NCBI RefSeq assembly: GCF_900113715.1
Contig: NZ_FOQK01000006.1
Span: 71,733 to 135,732 of the forward strand
DNA from: Pseudoselenomonas ruminantium
Lineage (GTDB): Bacteria; Bacillota; Negativicutes; Selenomonadales; Selenomonadaceae
Reading direction: 5' to 3'
Length of the DNA stretch: 64,000 nt
Shown here: in pieces, positions 50,279 through 59,153 of the stretch
Layout of the letters: each line of letters opens with the position of its first letter
Numbering within the stretch: the first letter of the stretch is position 1
The notes under the pieces: generated by a model
The model's database searches: none
The model's input: the letters and a program-made list of their open reading frames with translations, nothing else
Told to the model about the DNA's origin: nothing
Translations under genes and position numbers: made by a program

Positions 50279-51196
50279 ATGAATCAGAAACAAATGGAAT
50301 ATTTTCTCGAAGTTTATCGGCAGGGCAATATACAAAGTGCCGCCGATAAGCTCTATGTGTCGCGGCAGGGCGTCAGCAAGATGCTCAAGTCTTTGGAGGA
50401 GGAACTGGGCCAGCTGCTCTTTATCCGCAATCCGCATGGCCTTGTTCCGACAGACTATGCCAATGCACTTTTACCACATGTGCAGCGGCTGCTGGCAGAA
50501 TACCGGAGTATTGCGAGCATGAGCACATTGGCCTCACAATCCAAAAGCGTGGTGACTATCTACGCGCTTGACCATATAATGGCTTACTTGGGGGCAGAGT
50601 TCCTTTGGGATTTTCACCAGGCATGTCCGGATATTATTCTTAGCACCGTGGATACGACAGATGATGCAGCTTTGAAGGGCGTTTTGGAAAAGCAATGCAA
50701 CTTTGCCATCGTAACAGGAGAAGCTGACCAAAATCGTTTCGCAGCGGAACCGCTGTTCTTTTCCCGATACTGTGCGCGGCTGCATCGCCAGCATCCGCTG
50801 GCCGGTAAAGAAAACATTGCCTATGCAGATTTGGAAGGTGCGCGCATTGTCAGCAAGGGGCGGGGTTATCAATGTTTTCGGCATAATATCGATAAGTATA
50901 TCCTGCTGCCGGGATTGCATGTAGATTTGGTCGCTGAAACGGCCGATGAGATGCTCATCACCGATCTGATTCTCCGGCATCAGGTGATAAATCTTGGCTA
51001 TGACTACGCTGCCGTGCTGAATCCCCATCCGGATATCGTGGTAAAACCATTAGGTACGGGCGATGACCTGGGGCAGAATGTATATCTTGTCTGGGACAAG
51101 ACCACAGTCCTCACGAAAGCCAGCCAAAAGTTTCGTTCCTTTCTGCTCGCTTGGCTGCCCCAGCATGGTAAAGACAAAGTTAGCTGGCCTTTGTGA
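50279..51196 (+). CDS. LysR-family transcriptional regulator
   Basis: A 305-residue regulator: HTH (NIQSAADKLYVSRQGVSKMLKSLE) and a substrate-binding-like effector domain. ATG 50279 follows AGGAGGGGG; the in-frame upstream extension is not LysR-like. It is divergent from the MBL hydrolase, the probable target, and ends 2 bp before a convergent second LysR gene. Confidence 0.92.
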   Translation: MNQKQMEYFLEVYRQGNIQSAADKLYVSRQGVSKMLKSLEEELGQLLFIRNPHGLVPTDYANALLPHVQRLLAEYRSIASMSTLASQSKSVVTIYALDHIMAYLGAEFLWDFHQACPDIILSTVDTTDDAALKGVLEKQCNFAIVTGEADQNRFAAEPLFFSRYCARLHRQHPLAGKENIAYADLEGARIVSKGRGYQCFRHNIDKYILLPGLHVDLVAETADEMLITDLILRHQVINLGYDYAAVLNPHPDIVVKPLGTGDDLGQNVYLVWDKTTVLTKASQKFRSFLLAWLPQHGKDKVSWPL

Positions 51197-51198
51197 TA

Positions 51199-52095
51199 TT
51201 AAGGGGTACTGTTCGTATTTTCAAGAGTGTCGGTAAATTTACGCCGGACGAAGTCGATAAGACAGCGTTCGTCCGCGTAGATTTGCCGGCCTTTTTTGGT
51301 GACGATAAAACCTTTTTGGGCAAGACCTTCAATGGGAATGGCGATAAGATCGCTATCCGGTAAAATGCCATTGCCGGTCAGAATCGACAGGGCGATGCCT
51401 TGCTGGACGATATTCCAGACGCTCGAAAGGTTGGGGGAATAATGGAGAATCTGTGGCTGGAGCTTTTGCCGGTCAAATTCAGCCAGCACACGTTTGGTTA
51501 GGATAAATCTACGACTGAGCAGAACCAGGGGATATGCTGCTGCTTCGGTCAAGGTGATGCTTGGTTTATTGGCCAGCGGATGTTTGCGTGGGACACAGAG
51601 GCAGATGGGCCAGGACGATAATTTGCGCAGGGTGAGATTGGGCCGTCCTTCGGCATCGTGGACAAAGGCCAGGTCGACTTCTTCCCGCTCTACCATATCC
51701 AGCGCGGCGCCGCCGGCTGGCTCTGTGATTTCCAGCTGGATTTCCGGGTGCTGCTGGAAAAATTCGCCCAAAAGCAGCGGCAGGATAATGGTGGCAATCT
51801 GCGAAGGCACGGCCAGCTGCAGGCGGTTATGGCGTTTGGCAATCTCTTTGACACTGGCTTCAAAGCGTTTGAACTGCTTCAGCATCTTTTCTACTTCATG
51901 AAACAAAGCCTGCCCGTCAGCGGTGAGCTGGATATTGCGCCCTACATGGCGGAACAGGTTCAGGCCGGTTTCCGCTTCGAGATTTTTCATAGACTGGCTC
52001 AGCGTGGATTGGGACATATGCAGATAGGCGGCCGCTTTGGTAACATTTTCCTGACGGCAAACCTCGGCGAAGTATTGCATTTGCTGGATATTCAT
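51199..52095 (-). CDS. LysR-family transcriptional regulator
   Basis: A 298-residue regulator: HTH (NVTKAAAYLHMSQSTLSQSMKNLE) and effector domain. AAAGGAGGTGG precedes ATG 52095. It is divergent from the UxaA/SuyAB-like operon, which is its probable target. Confidence 0.93.
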   Translation of the reverse strand: MNIQQMQYFAEVCRQENVTKAAAYLHMSQSTLSQSMKNLEAETGLNLFRHVGRNIQLTADGQALFHEVEKMLKQFKRFEASVKEIAKRHNRLQLAVPSQIATIILPLLLGEFFQQHPEIQLEITEPAGGAALDMVEREEVDLAFVHDAEGRPNLTLRKLSSWPICLCVPRKHPLANKPSITLTEAAAYPLVLLSRRFILTKRVLAEFDRQKLQPQILHYSPNLSSVWNIVQQGIALSILTGNGILPDSDLIAIPIEGLAQKGFIVTKKGRQIYADERCLIDFVRRKFTDTLENTNSTP

Positions 52096-52129
52096 GGCAC
52101 CACCTCCTTTGACTAGCTTCATCATAACG

Positions 52130-52200
52130 AAATCAATCGGTTTTTTCAATAGATAAATCGATTATAAGTGTTTTTTATTTGGGGCTGAATACGCTATGAT
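52130..52200 (+). promoter_or_regulatory. Regulatory region of the lyase operon
   Basis: TATGAT (52195-52200) is a likely -10 box without a good -35 hexamer. Upstream, ATCAATCGG and AAATCGATTATAAG form an imperfect inverted repeat that could be the LysR site. Activator dependence is inferred. Confidence 0.4.
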
Positions 52201-52240
52201 GAAGACAGAAAAGGTCAATGTGAAGCGGGAGGTAATGATG

Positions 52241-52402
52241 ATGGAAAAGGCAATGAAGATCTGGGCCGAAAAAATGATGGCAAGAACGCATAAGGCAGTG
52301 AAAATTTATCAGCTGGAATCGCAAAAAAAGCAGGACATGACTCCGGCGCAGTGGAATATGCTCTATGGGAAATACCTGCTAGATATGGACGAAGCGATTT
52401 GA
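52241..52402 (+). CDS. Small hypothetical protein ahead of the lyase genes
   Basis: A 53-residue basic, helical protein (MEKAMKIWAEKMMARTH start) with GGGAGG 8 nt upstream; ATGs at 52235 and 52238 are alternatives. It ends 15 bp before the small lyase subunit, so it belongs to the operon. No family is recognised. Confidence 0.55.
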   Translation: MEKAMKIWAEKMMARTHKAVKIYQLESQKKQDMTPAQWNMLYGKYLLDMDEAI

Positions 52403-52417
52403 CGGAAGGAGAACTTT

Positions 52418-52729
52418 ATGGAAAAGAAAGCGATTCTGCTGGACGAAAAGGACAATGTGGCCACCTGCACCAGCGAAGCACAGCCGGAGGACATGGTTAT
52501 CTGTCATGGCGGCGGCAAGGCCAAGGTTAGGGCTGTCGAACTGATTCCCATTTGGCACAAGATTGCCTTGAAGCCGATCGCCAAGGGCGAGATGGTCTAT
52601 AAGTACGGGGAAATCATCGGGGAAACTTTGCGGGATATCCCGCAGGGCGGCTGGGTATCGCATGAGAATATCCGCAGCATTCCCCGGGATTATGCCAGTG
52701 AGTATGTAATGGGCAAGGAGGGCAAATGA
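52418..52729 (+). CDS. UxaA-family lyase, small (SAF-domain) subunit
   Basis: A 103-residue SAF-domain protein corresponding to the N-terminal domain of altronate/galactarate dehydratase, here as a separate subunit as in sulfolactate sulfo-lyase SuyA. Family segments: GEMVYKYGEIIGETLRDIPQGGWVSHENI. It probably joins the large subunit encoded 1 bp downstream. AAGGAG precedes ATG 52418. Confidence 0.87.
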   Translation: MEKKAILLDEKDNVATCTSEAQPEDMVICHGGGKAKVRAVELIPIWHKIALKPIAKGEMVYKYGEIIGETLRDIPQGGWVSHENIRSIPRDYASEYVMGKEGK

Positions 52730-52730
52730 T

Positions 52731-53891
52731 ATGGAATTTTACGGTTACAGACGCAAAGAAGGCCGGCCCGGCATCCGCAATCATATTCTGATCCTGCCCA
52801 CTTGTGCCTGCGGCAGTGAATCCTGCCGGATTGTGGCGAGCCAGGTGCGGGGCGCTGTGAATATTGTCTTTAACACCGGCTGCAGTGATGTGGCAGCCAA
52901 TACGGCAATGAGCCAGAAGGTGCTCACGGGTTTTGCGCTGAATCCAAACGTCTACGGCGTGGTCATCATCGGCCTGGGCTGTGAAACCGTACCCCATGCC
53001 CAGTTGCGGGAAAAGATACAGGCAAAGTGTTCCAAGCCGGTAGTTTCCTTTGGCATACAGGAAGAAGGCGGCACATTGAAGACCATTGAAAAAGCTGTGC
53101 GGGCAGCCAGGAAAATGGCGGCTGAAGCCGGACTTCAGCAAAAAGAAAAATTCCCCATTAGCGAGCTGCTGTTGGGGATAGAATGTGGCGGCAGCGATGC
53201 TACCTCTGGGATTGCCTCCAATCCTGCGGTGGGCAATCTTAGCGACAGGCTGGTGGATTTGGGCGCGTCCGCCATGATGAGTGAGTCCATTGAGTGGATT
53301 GGCGGCGAACATGTGCTGGCTCGCCGGGGCGCCACGCCGGAAATCCATGACCAGATCATCCGGGTGTGCGAGGACTATGAAAAACATTTGCTGGCCGCAG
53401 GGCAGGATTGCCGGGCGGGCCAGCCGACACCGGGCAACAAAGCGGGCGGTTTGTCCACGATTGACGAAAAGAGCCTTGGCTGCATCCGCAAAGGCGGCAC
53501 CCGTCCCATCGTGGAGGTGCTGGAACAGGCGCAGCCGCCCACGAAGCGCGGGGCCATTGTCATGGATACGGCAGGATATGATATTTCTTCTGTAACATCC
53601 ATGGCGGCCGCCGGCTGTCAGGTCATCATCTTTACCACGGGCAGGGGAACGCCTACGGGCAATGCCATTGTGCCAGTGCTGAAAGTGACTGCCAATGAGC
53701 ATACTTATAGTTGGATGGAAGATAATATGGACGTGGATCTATCGGTCATTATCCGTGGCGAGCAGACCATTGAGGAAAGCGGTGGGATGCTGCTGGAAAA
53801 GCTCCATGAGATAGCAAACGGCAAACTCACCAAAGCGGAAGCCTATGGTTTTTCGGATATTGCGGTTGACCATGTGTGCAGATTCGTGTGA
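52731..53891 (+). CDS. UxaA-family lyase, large subunit (altronate dehydratase / SuyB-like)
   Basis: A 386-residue catalytic subunit of the UxaA/GarD/SuyB family, metal-dependent lyases that remove water or sulfite from sugar acids or sulfolactate. Seen: RPGIRNHILILPT start, LGIECGGSDATSGIASNPAVG and IIFTTGRGTPTG. The split into two genes is shared with SuyAB and some hydro-lyases; no dehydrogenase or transporter nearby settles the substrate. AAGGAGG precedes ATG 52731. Confidence 0.88.
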   Translation: MEFYGYRRKEGRPGIRNHILILPTCACGSESCRIVASQVRGAVNIVFNTGCSDVAANTAMSQKVLTGFALNPNVYGVVIIGLGCETVPHAQLREKIQAKCSKPVVSFGIQEEGGTLKTIEKAVRAARKMAAEAGLQQKEKFPISELLLGIECGGSDATSGIASNPAVGNLSDRLVDLGASAMMSESIEWIGGEHVLARRGATPEIHDQIIRVCEDYEKHLLAAGQDCRAGQPTPGNKAGGLSTIDEKSLGCIRKGGTRPIVEVLEQAQPPTKRGAIVMDTAGYDISSVTSMAAAGCQVIIFTTGRGTPTGNAIVPVLKVTANEHTYSWMEDNMDVDLSVIIRGEQTIEESGGMLLEKLHEIANGKLTKAEAYGFSDIAVDHVCRFV

Positions 53892-53970
53892 TTGGCGCTT
53901 GTCGTTTTTTATGCGTGGCACGTAGTATAGGGGAGAGTCCGCCTGCCATAAGTGCAGTACGGCCCTTTTA

Positions 53971-54469
53971 GGGACTGTTGCATGAGTGAGAAATTACTTA
54001 TGCACAGCCCCATTAGCTTTTCAACTTGACGATATCTTAAAAGTAAGAGCAAAATACAGGAATTTTGGGCGCAAGACACTAGACGGTCTGAAAATCGTCT
54101 TTGTTTCTTGCGCTCTTTGATTTTTTAAGCAGCGTTATCCACAGGGATTTTCTTGGTTCGCTCTTCCAGCGGAGTCTTGCAGTGATTTCCGTGTATACAT
54201 TGACTTTTTACCGGACAGTCTTTGCAATTCTCGCAGCTGTAATGGGTTATCTGGCTATGGAATCCTGTTTTACTTTTCCGGATAAATTCTTTGGTTACGG
54301 CCAATGTCCTGTTTCCATTTTCGAGTCTTGCTCTTCTCGTAGTTGCTTGGCTTGATAAAAGAACTCTGCTGATTTGTTTCGAGATAAAGATAGTTCTCTT
54401 CAAGCCCCGGGATTATCTTTTTGGCCATGAAAAAGGACTGCTGCACGTCACATTACGTGCAACAGCCCC
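53971..54469 (-). mobile_element. Degenerate IS1182-type element
   Basis: The ends are inverted repeats: 5'-GGGACTGTTGCA at 53971 and the complement of GGGGCTGTTGCA ending at 54469. Each end also folds on itself. Between them is a broken transposase on the minus strand. Flanks are TTTA and TTTT, possibly a decayed target duplication. The element is far too short to move by itself. Confidence 0.72.
54125..54427 (-). pseudogene. IS1182-family transposase remnant
   Basis: A first frame from 54427 gives LEENYLYLETNQQSSFIKPS and NYEKSKTRK, then a frameshift leads to SKTGFHSQITHYSCENC and KDCPVKSQCIHGN in the frame ending at 54125. These are conserved middle and C-terminal parts of IS1182 transposases. 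The N-terminal third with the first catalytic aspartate is absent. Confidence 0.78.
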
Positions 54470-54509
54470 TTTTGCTTTTATGTCAAACTTTACCGGAAAA
54501 CTTCAATTG

Positions 54510-54538
54510 TTGACGCAGGGGGTGTAAAGGTGTAAAAT
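54510..54538 (+). promoter_or_regulatory. Promoter upstream of the broken FMN reductase / GNAT unit
   Basis: TTGACG (54510-54515), 17-bp spacer, TAAAAT (54533-54538). Confidence 0.6.
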
Positions 54539-54598
54539 CCTTATTTAAATATCAGGTTTGCTATTGGGCATAGCTTGCGGATGATGGGAGGGCTTAGA

Positions 54599-54734
54599 AT
54601 GAGCAGGATAGTGGTTTTGGTGGGCAGCAACCGAAAGTATTGGCTGCAAAAGTTGTTTCCAAAGAGAGGGAAATCCCTGCTTCCAGCAGGACGACATGCA
54701 GCAGGCCTTTCAGCTGGGAAAGACCATATCGTAG
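54599..54734 (+). pseudogene. FMN reductase remnant with internal deletion
   Basis: ATG 54599, after GGGAGGG, starts like a flavodoxin-type reductase (MSRIVVLVGSNRK). Another frame ends like one (DDMQQAFQLGKTIS, TAG 54732). Only about 45 codons' worth of DNA is left, so around 130 central residues are lost. Confidence 0.6.
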
Positions 54735-54756
54735 CATGCGAGGGGAGAGAAGCGAC

Positions 54757-55197
54757 GTGAGGATCTATAAGGAGCCCGATAAAAAGAAACACATCGATTT
54801 GTTGTTGCTGGCGGATGAACAGGAGAGCATGATCGCGAAGTATTTGGCTGAGGGCACGATGTATGTGCTGGAAGACAATGGCGTAAAGGCTGAATGCGTA
54901 GTCATGGATGCGGGCAACCGCGTGCTGGAAGTGAAGAATATCGCAGTGTCACCAGAGGCGCAGGGGAAGGGCTATGGGAAAAAACTCATCGAATTCCTGG
55001 CGGATCGTTATGCAGCGGATTTTGATGAGCTGCAGGCCGGTACAGGGGACAGTCCGCTTACCATCCCCTTTTATGAGCACTGTGGCTTTGTCCGCTATGG
55101 CGTGCGAAAGGATTTTTTCCTAGATAATTATGACCATGCCATCTTGGAAGGGGGAAGACAGCTGGTGGATATGATTGTATTGCGCAGGAAGATCTGA
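54757..55197 (+). CDS. GNAT-family N-acetyltransferase
   Basis: A 146-residue acetyltransferase. The acetyl-CoA site is NIAVSPEAQGKGYGKKLIEFL (motif A, Q/RxxGxG/A), followed by PFYEHCGFVRYG. Substrate is unknown. The start is probably GTG 54757, 7 nt after GAGGGGAGAG; ATG 54736 is in frame but has no good site. It was formerly downstream of an FMN reductase. Confidence 0.86.
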   Translation: MRIYKEPDKKKHIDLLLLADEQESMIAKYLAEGTMYVLEDNGVKAECVVMDAGNRVLEVKNIAVSPEAQGKGYGKKLIEFLADRYAADFDELQAGTGDSPLTIPFYEHCGFVRYGVRKDFFLDNYDHAILEGGRQLVDMIVLRRKI

Positions 55198-55258
55198 TGT
55201 ACGAGCGGGAAACAGTACCGCTGCTTGCTGCCAGCGCAGGCTGGTCTTAGCAAAGCCG

Positions 55259-55288
55259 TGGACAGAGGACGGTCAAAGGGAGTATAAT
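55259..55288 (+). promoter_or_regulatory. Promoter of the helicase gene
   Basis: TGGACA (55259-55264), 18-bp spacer, TATAAT (55283-55288), giving a leader of about 150 nt. Confidence 0.6.
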
Positions 55289-55337
55289 ATACGCATTATG
55301 CGCTGGCGGTCCGTTGGCAGGACATGACATGGCAAGC

Positions 55338-55371
55338 ATCAGCAGCGGGAAGATTTCACGCTGCTGATTTT
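55338..55371 (+). terminator. Terminator-like hairpin in the helicase leader
   Basis: A perfect 10-bp stem (55338-55347 with 55359-55368), 11-nt loop, and TTTT (55368-55371). It lies after the promoter and 74 bp before the start codon, so it may be an attenuator. Confidence 0.6.
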
Positions 55372-55444
55372 ATGAAGACGGATCATAGATCTGGCGGAAA
55401 AGATAGAGGCAATATGGTAGTGGACAGGGAAACGAGAGGGAACA

Positions 55445-57247
55445 ATGCGTGCATCAGCTGAACAGATAGAGATAATAAAAGCATCCCAAGAGTTGCGGCT
55501 TGGGCAGGTCATGAAGATCGACGCTTGTGCGGGCTCGGGCAAGACCACCACGCTGCTGGCTGTGACCAATGCGAATCCGCAGAAGCGGTTCCTGTATCTG
55601 GCCTTCAATCGCAGCATCGCCGATAAGGCCAATCAGGTATTTCCGGCCAACACCAGGGCGATGACCATGCATAGCATGGCATACAGGCATTTCTTTTCTA
55701 GCGGGTCGCGGCCAGTCCTATCGGCTATCAAGATCGATATGCTTCATGACTGTTTCCCCTCCAAGACGAATCATGAGCTTTTCCTGATGCTCGGCAGATA
55801 TAGGGATTTCCTTATATCCGCTGAGCATGATTTTCCTAGCAGCGAGGTAAAGAAGATCTTTGAGCTGGTGGCGGAGGGAAGACTGCCTATGCCGCATGAC
55901 CATTACCTGAAGCTCTTCCAGATGCTGTCACCGGAGGAACAAGGTCTGGGCAGGCGGTATGACTGCATCCTGGTGGATGAGAGCCAGGACTGCAATCCCG
56001 TGACGCTGAGCATCATCAACCGGGCTGCCTGCAGCCGGATCTTTGTCGGCGATTCGCATCAGTCGATCTATGGCTTCCGCGGAGCTATCAATGCGTTGGC
56101 ACGGCAGAAGGCTGATGTAACGCTCCAGCTGACCAATTCATTCCGTGCCCGCCAGCCGATCCTGGACAAGGCCAATCTCTACATGAAGGTGTTCATGGAT
56201 ATGCTCTATGATGGGCAGGTTCCATACTACCCCATGCATTCCATGATCAACGAGGCGAAGCTGAAGAATAAGCAGACAGCCTGCATTACCCGGACAAATT
56301 CGGCGCTGGTGGATCTGATTGACGAGTATCGGGAAAAGCCGGAGCGTGTTTATCTGGTCAAGAAGCCTGAGGATGTATTCAAGACAGCCATTGCGGTCAA
56401 GGAATTCCTCTTTGACCGGCGCCATGACTTCGTGGGGGAATTCAAGTTCCTGAACCGGCTGCACAGCAAGGAAGAATTGAAGGAGTATGCTGAGAGCACC
56501 GCGGATGTGGAGATACTGTCAGCGATGAAGATTGCGGAGAATTACGAGGATGATCTGTATGAACTGCAGGATGTTGCCCGCCGCATGAACAGGCCGGAAG
56601 CGCCGCTGGTGCTGACCAATGCGCATACCAGCAAAGGCTTGGAATGGCATACTGTAAGATTGATGGATGATTTCCCGGATCTGGGGTTCCGCTATATGAG
56701 CTGCCGGTTCAATGCGGCAAGGTTCAAGGCAGGGATGAGCCCCTTGGAGCAGCAGGATGAGCGGTTCAAGGATTTCATCCAGGAACTGAATCTTTATTAT
56801 GTGGCGGTTACCAGAGCCCAGATCAAGCTGGTGGATATGACGGAGAATGCTGCGTATCAGAGCCGGGAGGCAATCCTCAAACATCTGGAGGAATGTGAGG
56901 CCGCGGTCAGGAAGGCGAAGGACAGACGCAAGCTCCAGAAGGGAATCGAGCAGGAACAGGATTGGGTGGCACAAAATGCCCGCAAGCACCACAAGACCTC
57001 GCAGCTTAGGATGTGGGAGACGGAACGGGAGACAATCCTGGCGCGCATGCGGAAAAACATCAAGGACTGTGCGGTGTCGGCTAACGATTTCAAGGAATTC
57101 AAGAATCTTCTCGCCCTCGGCGGCATACTGCTCCAGAAGAGGAAAAACGGCTGGGCCTATGTGGATTTCTATGGCAGAGGGATAACGGATGCAAGACTAG
57201 GCAAAGAGTTCACCAAGGAGCATATCATGAAATTGCTGGACAGCTGA
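55445..57247 (+). CDS. UvrD/FBH1-like superfamily I DNA helicase
   Basis: A 600-residue ATP-dependent helicase. Walker A is ACAGSGKTTT (about residues 28-37), motif II VDESQD (about 178), motif III GDSHQSIYGFRGA, motif V NAHTSKGLEWHTV and motif VI YVAVTRAQ. The order and the compact 1B/2B insertions resemble FBH1-like UvrD helicases rather than PcrA. The C-terminal 150 residues are charged and helical, with no nuclease motif seen. It may act in recombination control or in mobile-element defence, but no partner gene is adjacent. Confidence 0.88.
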   Translation: MRASAEQIEIIKASQELRLGQVMKIDACAGSGKTTTLLAVTNANPQKRFLYLAFNRSIADKANQVFPANTRAMTMHSMAYRHFFSSGSRPVLSAIKIDMLHDCFPSKTNHELFLMLGRYRDFLISAEHDFPSSEVKKIFELVAEGRLPMPHDHYLKLFQMLSPEEQGLGRRYDCILVDESQDCNPVTLSIINRAACSRIFVGDSHQSIYGFRGAINALARQKADVTLQLTNSFRARQPILDKANLYMKVFMDMLYDGQVPYYPMHSMINEAKLKNKQTACITRTNSALVDLIDEYREKPERVYLVKKPEDVFKTAIAVKEFLFDRRHDFVGEFKFLNRLHSKEELKEYAESTADVEILSAMKIAENYEDDLYELQDVARRMNRPEAPLVLTNAHTSKGLEWHTVRLMDDFPDLGFRYMSCRFNAARFKAGMSPLEQQDERFKDFIQELNLYYVAVTRAQIKLVDMTENAAYQSREAILKHLEECEAAVRKAKDRRKLQKGIEQEQDWVAQNARKHHKTSQLRMWETERETILARMRKNIKDCAVSANDFKEFKNLLALGGILLQKRKNGWAYVDFYGRGITDARLGKEFTKEHIMKLLDS

Positions 57248-57395
57248 TTTCATGATATGCCGATGACATTTGGGGAGCTGCTACTGCTGCGCCTGATGAT
57301 GTGCCAGAAAATTTTCTGGAAGAAGCAGGAAAAAGTCACATCGATGTCATAAAGACATAGTAAGATATAGCCAACGAAAAAGGGAAAAGAGGTGT

Positions 57396-57655
57396 CTTCA
57401 GGCGCAGATTCCGCCGTATAGCCTGCGCATCATGACGGCGGAGGGAGCCTCGCTCATGGACAGCTTTAATCGGATGGCCCGTGAGCTTTGCAGCCTGGAC
57501 GAAATGCGCAAGGATTTTATCGGCAACGTTTCCCATGAGTTCAAGACACCTTTGTCCTCGATCGTAGGCTTTTTTTGCAGGGGACCATCGAATGTCATAG
57601 TGAGGCGGGACAGGGGACAGAAATGCTCGTTACCCTGCCCCGCAGGATTTACTGA
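57396..57655 (+). pseudogene. Sensor histidine kinase remnant with internal deletion
   Basis: A first frame gives the HAMP end and phosphoacceptor box (SFNRMARELCSLDEMRKDF, IGNVSHEFKTPLSSIVGF). From about 57575 a different frame gives the end of the ATPase domain (TIECHSEAGQGTEMLVTLP) to TGA 57653. About 120 residues with the N and G1 boxes are missing. Confidence 0.78.
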
Positions 57656-57790
57656 TTCGATGCTGTCGAAAAAAATTAAAAGGAATTTTCTAAAAAGTCA
57701 TATTAAAGTCACAATCATGTGATAAGATAAACTTGATTCGTGAGTGCAAAAGCATTGTTTCATGATTTAGACAAGGAGGGACTTTGTAAA

Positions 57791-58093
57791 ATGGCAATGG
57801 TAAAAGATTATTTGAGCAACAAATTCAAACATGGTATTGAGGTTGGCGTCTTGTAATATGGTGTGGCGCAGGAAACCACTTCGCCGGATGTGGCAGAATC
57901 CATCATGTATTGGGCCTCCTATGCGCCGGGGGGCAATCGCGGCTTCGGTGTCACTGCAGTCCGGGCTGGCCGCTATGGCCGTCATGCTGCTGACTTGGGC
58001 GTCAGCTTCCTGGCCTTCGGCGCCGATACGGCCTTCTTGGCTGCCGCCGCCGATAACACCTTGGAAACTTTCACCAAGGATATCAAACGCTGA
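57791..58093 (+). pseudogene. HpcH/HpaI-type aldolase remnant
   Basis: ATG 57791, after AAGGAGGG, gives MAMVKDYLSNKFKHGIEVGVL and stops. A second frame carries SPDVAESIMYWASYAPGG, NRGFGVTAVRAGRYG and LGVSFLAFGADTAFL, which resemble the middle and end of HpcH/HpaI aldolases. The catalytic core is gone. Confidence 0.62.
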
Positions 58094-58138
58094 TTATTGG
58101 TTGCGATTTTGCATTCAAAACGGAAGGAAGTGCCAAAC

Positions 58139-59096
58139 ATGGAAATCAAAGCGGTTAAACTCTATGAGAAGGGCTTCATGACCCAGCCCTTTGCAATGGG
58201 CGGCGAGGATGGCGTGGATAAATTCGATGCCAGAGTGCGGTATCGGTCCACCCTGCAGAATTTCCTCATCGATACGGGCAGCGAGGTAATCTTAGTGGAC
58301 ACGGGGATGCCCCTTGAGGCACCGGATATGGTGGTGGACAAAAAGACTCAGATTTATCTGGGCAGCCGCATCAAGGATTATGTCTCGGCCTTGAAAGAGC
58401 TTGGCTATCAGCCGGAGCAAGTGACGAAAATCCTCGTCACCCACAAGCATGCCGATCATACCGGGGAACTGCGGAGCTTCCCTCAGGCCAAAATCTACAT
58501 GTCCCCGGAAGAAAAGGAAACTACGGAATACAAGGGGGATAACGTGATCGGCGTGGCCTATAAGGACGGCCCTTACCACAATTTCCCTGCCTCGGAGAAG
58601 ATCGCCGAGGGAGTCTATCTGCTCCCGGCCAAAGGCCCACACCACAGGCAATAGCATCATCATCGCCGAAGCGGATGGTCTCTTCTACATGATGCATGGC
58701 GATGTGACCTACACCGATGAAGCTCTCTATGAGAACAAGCTCTCCGTGGTCTTTGAAGATCAAGCTGCCGCCAGAGACACTTTGGATAAGGTGCGGGAGT
58801 TCATCCGCAACAACCCCACGGTCTATTGCTCCACGCATACGCCTCTGGGCTATGAGAATCTGGAGAGCAAGAAGGTGGTGGATCTGGACAATCCGCCTCA
58901 GACCATTCCACCGGGAGAAATCGCTGTGAAGGAGGCCACGGGCAAATATATCTGCTCCATCTGCGGGCAGGTCTACGATCCGGCCGTTGGCGATCCGGAA
59001 CACGGCATCCCCGCAGGGACGGCCTTTGAGGATCTGCCTGCGGACTGGAAGTGTCCGCGCTGCAAGCAGAGCAAGGAGAAATTCAATAAAGCGTGA
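58139..59096 (+). pseudogene. MBL-fold hydrolase-rubredoxin fusion, interrupted by a 1-base frameshift
   Basis: The first frame (58139-58654) holds an MBL domain with THKHADHTGEL (HxHxDH). One extra C in the CCC at 58636-58638 shifts the frame. Removing it restores [16 protein letters not shown] and joins the MBL domain to [11 protein letters not shown] and a C-terminal rubredoxin ([10 protein letters not shown]...CPRCKQSKE) ending at 59096. The repaired protein would have 318 residues. Such a fusion would couple a metal-site hydrolase or oxidoreductase to rubredoxin electrons. It could be a genuine mutation, a phase-variable site or a sequencing error. Confidence 0.8.
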
Positions 59097-59153
59097 TATG
59101 GGCGAAGATGTAGTAAGGCAGTTTCGGATATTGTCTTGAAAGGGGATAGAAAA

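Noticed and set aside
57690..57730. Direct repeats of a TCA-N-A-AGTCA type before the aldolase remnant, like a two-component regulator site
   Set aside because: Too short and degenerate to call; the neighbouring kinase is itself broken.
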